Assembly: GCA_964540095.1 (NCBI GenBank)
Contig: CAZILH010000033.1
Span: 1 to 6,556, forward strand
Reading direction: 5' to 3'
DNA length: 6,556 nucleotides
Source of the DNA: CALMZN01 sp964540095
Lineage (GTDB): Bacteria; Patescibacteriota; Patescibacteriia; UBA1558; GWA2-36-10
Of this stretch, positions 1 to 4,717 are shown piece by piece. Every line of letters starts with the position of its first letter. Position 1 is the stretch's first letter. The notes beneath the pieces were generated by a model. The model did not search any database. It was not told the origin of the DNA and was given only the letters and a program-made list of their open reading frames with translations. A program made the position numbers and the translations under genes.

Positions 1-26
1 TGATTTTACTAAATATGTTCTAATTT

Positions 27-683
27 ATGTCAGACAAAAACTTTGAAGACAAAAAAACAGCCGAAAATATTGCCCCAAATGAGCCGGAAATAATGGAGGA
101 GGATTTTGTGCAGGAGCAGTATGCTGGTGAGGAAGAAAACGCTCTAGCGCGCAATGCCAAGAAGTTGGGTTTGTTTATTTTTGAAGGAGTGAAAGTAATC
201 TTAATTTCTTTAGCAATTATTTTGCCTATTAGATATTTTTTGGTTCAGCCCTTTATTGTGCAAGGCGCTTCCATGGAGCCGAATTTTCATGATCGCGAAT
301 ATTTGATTATCAATGAAATAGAATATCGACTAGGTGATCCTGAGCGGGGGGAAGTGGTTATTTTGAAGGATCCACTCAATCCCCAAATATATTTTATCAA
401 GCGCGTTATTGGTTTGCCGGGAGAAACAGTGGATGTCAAAAAGGGTCGGGTGTTTATAAACGATCAAGAGCTAGCGGAAGCTTATGTAGAAGATTTTGGC
501 ATTGATACTTTTGATACCGTCAAGTTGAACGACAGCGAATACTATGTCATGGGCGACAATCGCACTAATAGTTTTGATTCTCGTCGCTTTGGTCCAGTGA
601 CACGCAAAAGTATTATCGGTCGAGTATGGTTTCGTGGTTGGCCTTGGGACAAAATAAGCACTTTTAATTTGCCAAAATATTAA
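27..683 (+). CDS. lepB: Signal peptidase I (type I leader peptidase)
   Basis: Membrane-bound serine protease that removes signal peptides from exported proteins on the outer face of the cytoplasmic membrane. The 218-residue protein has an acidic, probably cytoplasmic N-terminal extension (about 1-45), one membrane helix (about 49-72), then the S26 catalytic domain. The nucleophile Ser82 sits in GASMEPNF and the general base Lys125 in FIKRVIGLPGE; the conserved GDNRTNSFDSRRFGPV block covers 176-191. The single helix and length fit the SipS-like short form rather than the longer two-helix E. coli enzyme. One oddity is Asn86 where the family usually has Thr (SMxPT). The ATG at 27 follows an in-frame TAA at 21-23, so it is the most upstream start; no Shine-Dalgarno is visible in the 26 bases before it. 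hisS begins 4 bp after the stop, suggesting one transcript. Family assignment is very secure. Confidence 0.96.
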   Translation: MSDKNFEDKKTAENIAPNEPEIMEEDFVQEQYAGEEENALARNAKKLGLFIFEGVKVILISLAIILPIRYFLVQPFIVQGASMEPNFHDREYLIINEIEYRLGDPERGEVVILKDPLNPQIYFIKRVIGLPGETVDVKKGRVFINDQELAEAYVEDFGIDTFDTVKLNDSEYYVMGDNRTNSFDSRRFGPVTRKSIIGRVWFRGWPWDKISTFNLPKY

Positions 684-687
684 AGCT

Positions 688-2016
688 ATGTCAGTCAAGA
701 AAGCAAAAAAACCCACTATTCAATTAGTCAAAGGTATGAAAGATACCTTGCCTGACGATCAGCAGTATTGGCAGTGGTTGCGCGATAAGGTTGATAATTT
801 TGCTAAAAATTATGGCTTTGGTCGCCTAGATACTCCTGTTTTAGAGTTCACTCCGTTGTTTAAGCGTTCAGTGGGAGAAGATACAGATATTGTCAGCAAA
901 GAAATGTATTCTTTTGTGACCGAGGGTGGCGATAAACTTTCTTTACGGCCAGAAAATACTGCCGGCGTAGTCCGCGCTTATATTGAACACGGTATGGTCA
1001 ACCTACCTCAGCCAGTAAAATTATTTTATATTGGTCAACAATTTCGTCATGATAAACCGCAAGCTGGTCGTTATCGCCAATTTTGGCAATTTGGTTTTGA
1101 AGCTATTGGCGAAACTGATCCAGTAATTGACGCTCAGTTGGTAATTATTTCCCACAATTTTCTTAAAGAGTTGGGCTTAGATGTGGAAGTACAGATCAAT
1201 AGCGTGGGAGATGCCAATTGTCGTCCGCAGTATTTAAAAGCGTTAAAAGCTTATTACCAAAATCATCGCAAAGAGTTATGCCCAGATTGTCAAGATCGTT
1301 TTAATAAAAACACTTTGCGCTTGCTCGATTGTAAAAATGCTAGATGCCAAGAATTGGCAAACTCAGCTCCACAAATGGTGGATCATCTATGCGAGGCTTG
1401 TAAGGAGCATTTTATGGGTGTTTTGGAGTATTTAGATGAATTAGATATTACCTATAGTTTAAATGCCAAGATTGTTCGTGGTTTAGATTATTACACCAAA
1501 ACTGCTTGGGAAATTGTAGAAACTAGTGAAGCTGGCAAATTGCAATCCTTGGGTGGTGGTGGACGCTATGATGATTTGGTAGAAATACTGGGCGGTCGTC
1601 CCACACCAGCCGTCGGTTTCGCTATTGGCCTGGAAAGAGTGATTTTGAAGTTGCAGGAAAATAAAATTACGCCACCCGCGCCAAAACCTTTGGAAGTTTT
1701 TGTGGCTCAGCTTGGTTTGGAGGCCAGAAAAAAATCAATGTCTCTTTTTGAAGATTTGCGTCGTGAGGGATTTCAAGTAGCCGAGGCCATGTCCAAAAAA
1801 GGACTAAAAGATCAGTTGGAGCTAGCCAGTAAAAAAGGAGTGCGTTATGTAGTCATCTTGGGGCAAAAAGAAATTGCTGATGGCACAGTATTGATTCGTG
1901 ATATGGAAAGTTGTGTGCAGGAGGTAGTTGATTTTAGAAAAATAAAATCTGAGTTAAGAAAAAGACTGGATAGCGAGTCAGTGCGCCTGATCAAAGTCAA
2001 GAAAAAATCACAATAA
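688..2016 (+). CDS. hisS: Histidyl-tRNA synthetase
   Basis: Class II aminoacyl-tRNA synthetase that charges tRNA-His with histidine using ATP, in the cytoplasm. The 442 residues match the usual bacterial length. Visible in order: the N-terminal KGMKDTLP block (15-22); motif 1 region around DTPVLEFTPLF (48-58); motif 2 with FRHDKPQAGRYRQF (119-132); the histidine-specific RGLDYY (264-269); the glycine-rich GGGGRYDDL (289-297); motif 3 GFAIGLERV (310-318); and a C-terminal anticodon-binding domain (about 334-415). The insertion between motif 2 and RGLDYY has three cysteine pairs (C198/C201, C215/C220, C235/C238), a possible metal site. The C-terminus has a short basic tail (about 418-442). The gene starts 4 bp after lepB with no clear Shine-Dalgarno, so it may rely on translational coupling. 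A strong terminator follows at 2050-2076. Confidence 0.97.
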   Translation: MSVKKAKKPTIQLVKGMKDTLPDDQQYWQWLRDKVDNFAKNYGFGRLDTPVLEFTPLFKRSVGEDTDIVSKEMYSFVTEGGDKLSLRPENTAGVVRAYIEHGMVNLPQPVKLFYIGQQFRHDKPQAGRYRQFWQFGFEAIGETDPVIDAQLVIISHNFLKELGLDVEVQINSVGDANCRPQYLKALKAYYQNHRKELCPDCQDRFNKNTLRLLDCKNARCQELANSAPQMVDHLCEACKEHFMGVLEYLDELDITYSLNAKIVRGLDYYTKTAWEIVETSEAGKLQSLGGGGRYDDLVEILGGRPTPAVGFAIGLERVILKLQENKITPPAPKPLEVFVAQLGLEARKKSMSLFEDLRREGFQVAEAMSKKGLKDQLELASKKGVRYVVILGQKEIADGTVLIRDMESCVQEVVDFRKIKSELRKRLDSESVRLIKVKKKSQ

Positions 2017-2042
2017 AGTTTATTAAAAATTTAGTTTAAATC

Positions 2043-2051
2043 TGTGGATAA
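2043..2051 (-). other. Single DnaA-box-like 9-mer
   Basis: TGTGGATAA on the + strand is the reverse complement of TTATCCACA, the consensus DnaA box. It is the only perfect copy I found. Its last two bases overlap the 5' arm of the hisS terminator. A lone box in an AT-rich intergenic region can easily arise by chance, so function is not claimed. Confidence 0.25.
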
Positions 2052-2076
2052 ACCTTCTCATATTGAGGAGGTTTTT
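2050..2076 (+). terminator. Intrinsic terminator after hisS
   Basis: AAACCTTCTCA (2050-2060) pairs with TGAGGAGGTTT (2064-2074) across a three-base loop, giving 11 pairs with one T-G wobble. The 3' arm runs into a five-T tract (2072-2076). It lies 34 bp after the hisS stop and is well placed to end the lepB-hisS transcript. The flanking A run also makes a weaker terminator possible on the opposite strand, but no minus-strand gene is nearby. Confidence 0.78.
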
Positions 2077-2084
2077 GATATTGA

Positions 2085-2189
2085 CCCCGTTGAATAGCCC
2101 GCCAATAAAATATTTTTCTTAATTTTAAGTATTATTATGGACGAATTTTAATCTTGCTGATTAGGCAACTATTGCGGGATTCAACTGGG
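2085..2189. repeat. 105-bp imperfect inverted repeat (MITE-like or structured RNA)
   Basis: The left arm (2085-2107) and right arm (2170-2189) are complementary: CCC, then GTTGAAT, CCCG and CAATA pair with TATTG, CGGG, ATTCAAC and GGG. That is 19 pairs with one mismatch (2088/2186), a two-base bulge (AG, 2096-2097) and a one-base bulge (2102). The 62-base interior is AT-rich and could form two small hairpins (2118-2129 and TTGCT/GGCAA at 2154-2168). TTGA lies directly outside both ends (2081-2084 and 2190-2193), as a 4-bp target duplication would. I see no coding potential. It could be a miniature inverted-repeat element, a small structured RNA or a regulatory region. The repeat itself is plain in the sequence; its function is unknown. 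Confidence 0.55.
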
Positions 2190-2218
2190 TTGACTTTTGT
2201 TTAAAAATTTGTCATTAT
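2190..2218 (+). promoter_or_regulatory. Likely sigma-70-type promoter of rpsU
   Basis: TTGACT (2190-2195) is a good -35 box. It is followed at 17 bp by CATTAT (2213-2218), which matches 4 of 6 bases of the -10 consensus and is preceded by TG plus one base (an extended -10). Transcription would start near 2225, leaving a leader of roughly 70 bases. An alternative -10 (TTATAA, 2215-2220) would need 19-bp spacing. The position just after the hisS terminator and the inverted repeat fits a new transcript for rpsU and following genes. Confidence 0.5.
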
Positions 2219-2231
2219 AAAGACAAGATAA

Positions 2232-2247
2232 ATGACTTTTGAGTCAT
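2232..2247 (+). promoter_or_regulatory. Small hairpin in the rpsU leader
   Basis: ATGACT (2232-2237) pairs perfectly with AGTCAT (2242-2247) around a TTTG loop, just inside the predicted 5' leader of rpsU. It could be a leader-RNA structure or a DNA operator next to the start of transcription. Six-base stems are common in AT-rich DNA, so the role is speculative. Confidence 0.3.
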
Positions 2248-2277
2248 CATTCTTCAGGATATTTTTATCACTATGAA

Positions 2278-2287
2278 AGGAAGGTGA
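2278..2287 (+). promoter_or_regulatory. Strong Shine-Dalgarno of rpsU, fixing the GTG start
   Basis: The purine run AGGAAGGTGA ends in AGGTGA (2282-2287), which matches the downstream half of the ideal anti-Shine-Dalgarno complement, and lies 6 bases before the GTG at 2294. An upstream in-frame ATG at 2273 cannot be the start because an in-frame TGA (2285-2287) falls inside this site. It is the only strong ribosome binding site in the window. Confidence 0.85.
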
Positions 2288-2293
2288 AATACA

Positions 2294-2539
2294 GTGTTAG
2301 AGGTTAGAAAAAAAGACAATGAATCGTTTGAAAGTTTGGTTCGCAGATTTACCAAAAAGACTATGCAGAGCGGTAAAATATTGCAAGCCAAAAAAGTTAG
2401 GTTTTACTCCAAGCCAAAGACCAGGAGAGCGCTTAAAGAAAGCGCTTTGCGACGTCAGAAAATTACCGGTAAAATCGAGTATTTGAAAAAAACCGGTAAA
2501 TTGGACGAAACTGATTTCAAGAAAAAAAAGCGAAGATAA
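2294..2539 (+). CDS. rpsU: Ribosomal protein bS21
   Basis: Small-subunit ribosomal protein that binds near the 3' end of 16S rRNA on the 30S platform, close to the anti-Shine-Dalgarno, and helps initiation. The 81-residue product begins LEVRKKDNESFESLVRRFTK after the initiator, a typical bS21 N-terminus, followed by the conserved FYSKPKTRR segment and a Lys/Arg-rich tail. It is slightly longer than the 71-residue E. coli protein, the extra being a basic C-terminal extension ending KKKKRR. The GTG start is fixed by a strong Shine-Dalgarno and by an in-frame TGA just upstream. yqeY follows, as in Bacillus. The unusual strength of its ribosome binding site compared with its neighbours suggests special translational control. 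Confidence 0.95.
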   Translation: MLEVRKKDNESFESLVRRFTKKTMQSGKILQAKKVRFYSKPKTRRALKESALRRQKITGKIEYLKKTGKLDETDFKKKKRR

Positions 2540-2549
2540 TCGCTAATTT

Positions 2550-2581
2550 TTGCCTATTATCCTCTTTTTGGTAATAGGCAA
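2550..2581 (+). terminator. Terminator-like hairpin between rpsU and yqeY
   Basis: TTGCCTATTA (2550-2559) pairs perfectly with TAATAGGCAA (2572-2581). Two further C-G pairs can form inside after one bulged T, leaving a T-rich loop. Only four Ts (2584-2587) follow, so termination would be partial at best. It could reduce yqeY expression relative to rpsU, protect the rpsU 3' end, or affect yqeY translation, whose start is 16 bases downstream. Confidence 0.5.
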
Positions 2582-2597
2582 GGTTTTAGTGGCTATT

Positions 2598-3038
2598 ATG
2601 TCAATAATCAAACAAATAGATCAGGATTTAATCAATGCTCAAAAAGCCAAAGATGAAACCATTGTTTTGACTTTGCGCATGATCAAGAGTGCTTTCAAAA
2701 ATCAGGCCATAGAATTACGAAAACCTGAGCTATCAGAGCAAGAGGCAATTTTGATTTTGCGTCGGGAAATGAAGAAACGCCTTGATTCTATAAGCGCTTT
2801 TAATGCTGGCAAGCGTCCTGATTTGGCAGATAAAGAGCAAACCGAATTGGAAATAATCAAAAAATATTTACCACCAGAATTGTCAGAAGATGATATTGTC
2901 CGAGCGATTGATGTGGTACTAGCCAGTGGAGTCAATAATTTTGGTCAGGTCATGAAAGAAGTAATGATCAAATTGCAAGGTCAGGCCGATGGCCAAATAG
3001 TTCAGCGTTTAGTCAAAGAAAAATTGGATCAAAAATAA
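2598..3038 (+). CDS. yqeY: GatB/YqeY family protein
   Basis: Small, probably cytoplasmic helical protein related to the C-terminal tRNA-interacting domain of the GatB subunit of Asp/Glu-tRNA amidotransferase; the role of free-standing members is not firmly established. I place the start at the ATG at 2598, giving 146 residues, the usual family length of about 150, with the typical opening MSIIKQIDQDLINAQKAKD. An upstream in-frame ATG at 2550 would add a 16-residue hydrophobic stretch encoded by the intercistronic hairpin, which I consider untranslated. Family hallmarks are LRMIKSAFKN (26-35), KKYLPPELSEDD (88-99) and FGQVMKEVMIKLQGQADG (115-132). There is no strong Shine-Dalgarno. The rpsU-yqeY order is also seen in Bacillus, supporting the assignment and a shared transcript. 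No terminator is visible in the 25 bp before the next gene. Confidence 0.93.
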   Translation: MSIIKQIDQDLINAQKAKDETIVLTLRMIKSAFKNQAIELRKPELSEQEAILILRREMKKRLDSISAFNAGKRPDLADKEQTELEIIKKYLPPELSEDDIVRAIDVVLASGVNNFGQVMKEVMIKLQGQADGQIVQRLVKEKLDQK

Positions 3039-3063
3039 ATTTAAAAATTAAATCAATTATCCC

Positions 3064-4689
3064 ATGCTAATTCGAAAAAAGATAACTGCCTTTATTTTTT
3101 GGCTTGGGTCAGTTATTTTTTTGTTGCCAAATATGACTTTGGCTCAAACTGATCAATTTGGTAGAAATTCTCTCGGCGCTTTGTCGATCGCTAGCAGTCG
3201 CAGTTTGTTTGATATGGTGGTTGGCATTGTCAACACTATTTTGTATTTTTTGGGTGGTATAGCTGTTTTGTTGTTTATGTATGCGGGTTGGCTGTGGTTC
3301 ACCTCGCAAGGCAATAGTGAAAAAATTACTAAAGCCAAAAAGATAATGATGTCCGTAGTAATTGGCTTGGCTATCATATTTTCTTCTTACGCTGCAGTCA
3401 ACTGGATTTTCAAAGAAGCCATACGAACAATTCTTGACGCTGATGTCGGAACTATTGGAGGAGGTAGATACGGTGGTGGTGTTGGCCTTGGCGCTGGTGT
3501 GATCGAGAGTCATTATCCAGAACCAAACGCTACTGGCATACCGAGAAATACCAATATTTACATTACTTTCAAAGAGCCAATGATGATTAATACCATTGCT
3601 GACACTAGTAGCTCTGATTGCACGCCCATTGCTATCAATCCAAGAACTTGTCCTATAAATACAGCTAATATTCTTTTGCATAGGGCTGGCTCAACAGATA
3701 ATTTGGGCGACATGACTGTCACCTATGACACTAGTGATCCAAGAGTTTTTGAATTTAACCCTTATGGTACCCATCCGCCAGTGGAGCCATATTTACTGGG
3801 AGAGCAGACGACAGATGTCAAATATCAAATGTCTTTACGCAATTTAAGAACAGGTGATGATCGACAGGCCTTTAGTTTTAATTCGTATAGCTGGTATTTT
3901 ACGGTTGGCACCTATTCTGATAATACAGCGCCACGCGTTGTTTCGGTCCGGCCAAGATTAAACGCTACTTCTCCTAGAAACACCATTGTCCAAATTAATT
4001 TTTCAGAAGCAGTTAATCCAACCCTAGCCACTGGTAGCACTATTGCCCCAAGTAATTATGATAACATCACTTTGACTCATGGCGCGGAAAATACAATATC
4101 AATTGGGAAATATGTTATATCCAATCAATATCGGACAGTGGAATTCATACCCAATGAACTTTGTGGAGAAAATTCTTGCGGAATTGATATTTTCTGTCTG
4201 GCCGGACCGGATAGATTCATTGGCACAGTAACAACTGACATAAGAGATATGGCTGGTAATGCTATACCCAGTAATTATGTTTGGAACTTTAATACTACTA
4301 ATAATATTGATTCAAACCCACCGATCATGGTCAGTATGGAGCCAACTGGCGCTTTATCTCCTTTGTCTGATCCAGTGAAGATGACTTTTAATAAGACCTT
4401 GCTTTCTAGTTCAGTGAATTCAAGCAATGTAAAGTTGTTTGAGGGTGTGGATACTCCTATTAATTATTGGCTACGCTTGGGTGATGCTAATGGTTTGGAC
4501 AATAATGTTATAAATATTCGTCATGAGCGTTTTGCTGTTTCTACCAATTATTTAGCGACTTCCACTTCGGGCATTATGGATGAAAATCAAAATTGCTGGT
4601 ATCCCTGTCGCTGTCAGGGTTCTAATTGTCAGTGTGATACTCCGGGAGCAGTTTGTGATAGTGGTTCTTGTGTGACACCAGCGCCATAA
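3064..4689 (+). CDS. Pilin-like membrane anchor fused to SbsA-type Ig domains (surface protein)
   Basis: A 541-residue exported protein. A signal peptide (1-27, likely cleaved after TLA) is followed by two membrane helices (about 50-75 and 94-116) joined by a short Lys-rich loop (SQGNSEKITKAKK), the layout of VirB2/TrbC-like type IV secretion pilins. The positive loop puts both ends of the mature protein outside. After a glycine-rich linker (129-145) come three Ig-like domains of the Big_5/SbsA style. They start near 147 (SHYPEPNATGIPRNTNIYITF), 290 (PRVVSVRPRLNATSPRN) and 419 (PPIMVSMEPTG); the second ends in the typical DMAGNAIPSNYVWNFNT. The tail (511-536) holds seven cysteines. It starts 25 bp after yqeY without a Shine-Dalgarno. 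Its neighbour shares the anchor but not the outer domains. The pilin resemblance is structural inference; a surface adhesin or envelope protein is the likely role. Confidence 0.82.
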   Translation: MLIRKKITAFIFWLGSVIFLLPNMTLAQTDQFGRNSLGALSIASSRSLFDMVVGIVNTILYFLGGIAVLLFMYAGWLWFTSQGNSEKITKAKKIMMSVVIGLAIIFSSYAAVNWIFKEAIRTILDADVGTIGGGRYGGGVGLGAGVIESHYPEPNATGIPRNTNIYITFKEPMMINTIADTSSSDCTPIAINPRTCPINTANILLHRAGSTDNLGDMTVTYDTSDPRVFEFNPYGTHPPVEPYLLGEQTTDVKYQMSLRNLRTGDDRQAFSFNSYSWYFTVGTYSDNTAPRVVSVRPRLNATSPRNTIVQINFSEAVNPTLATGSTIAPSNYDNITLTHGAENTISIGKYVISNQYRTVEFIPNELCGENSCGIDIFCLAGPDRFIGTVTTDIRDMAGNAIPSNYVWNFNTTNNIDSNPPIMVSMEPTGALSPLSDPVKMTFNKTLLSSSVNSSNVKLFEGVDTPINYWLRLGDANGLDNNVINIRHERFAVSTNYLATSTSGIMDENQNCWYPCRCQGSNCQCDTPGAVCDSGSCVTPAP

Positions 4690-4717
4690 TTTTATAAAAA
4701 TAAAATAAAAATATAGC

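Noticed and set aside
2043..2051. Replication origin suggested by a perfect DnaA box
   Set aside because: Only one box is present, with no cluster, no dnaA or dnaN nearby and an overlap with a terminator arm; one copy is compatible with chance.
2085..2189. tRNA or 5S-like RNA gene in the inverted-repeat region
   Set aside because: No tRNA arms with proper spacing or GTTCGAAT-type loop could be formed on either strand, and there is no 5S-like sequence.
2232..2276. 14-codon leader peptide upstream of rpsU (ATG at 2232, TGA at 2274-2276)
   Set aside because: No ribosome binding site, no regulatory codon run, and short open frames of this size are expected by chance.
2273..2293. TGA read as glycine, as in some Patescibacteria, which would extend rpsU upstream to the ATG at 2273
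   Set aside because: No in-frame TGA occurs within any gene here, the bS21 N-terminus matches the family from the GTG, and the Shine-Dalgarno fits the GTG start. The standard code explains everything.
3024..3052. Separate promoter before the first surface-protein gene (TTGGAT with AT-rich sequence downstream)
   Set aside because: The match to the -10 consensus is poor and the region is simply AT-rich; read-through from rpsU-yqeY is at least as likely.
3109..3681. 190-codon open frame on the minus strand opposite the first surface-protein gene
   Set aside because: Its translation resembles no family, has low-complexity Ser/Asn/Thr runs typical of antisense translation, and lies wholly opposite a well-supported gene.
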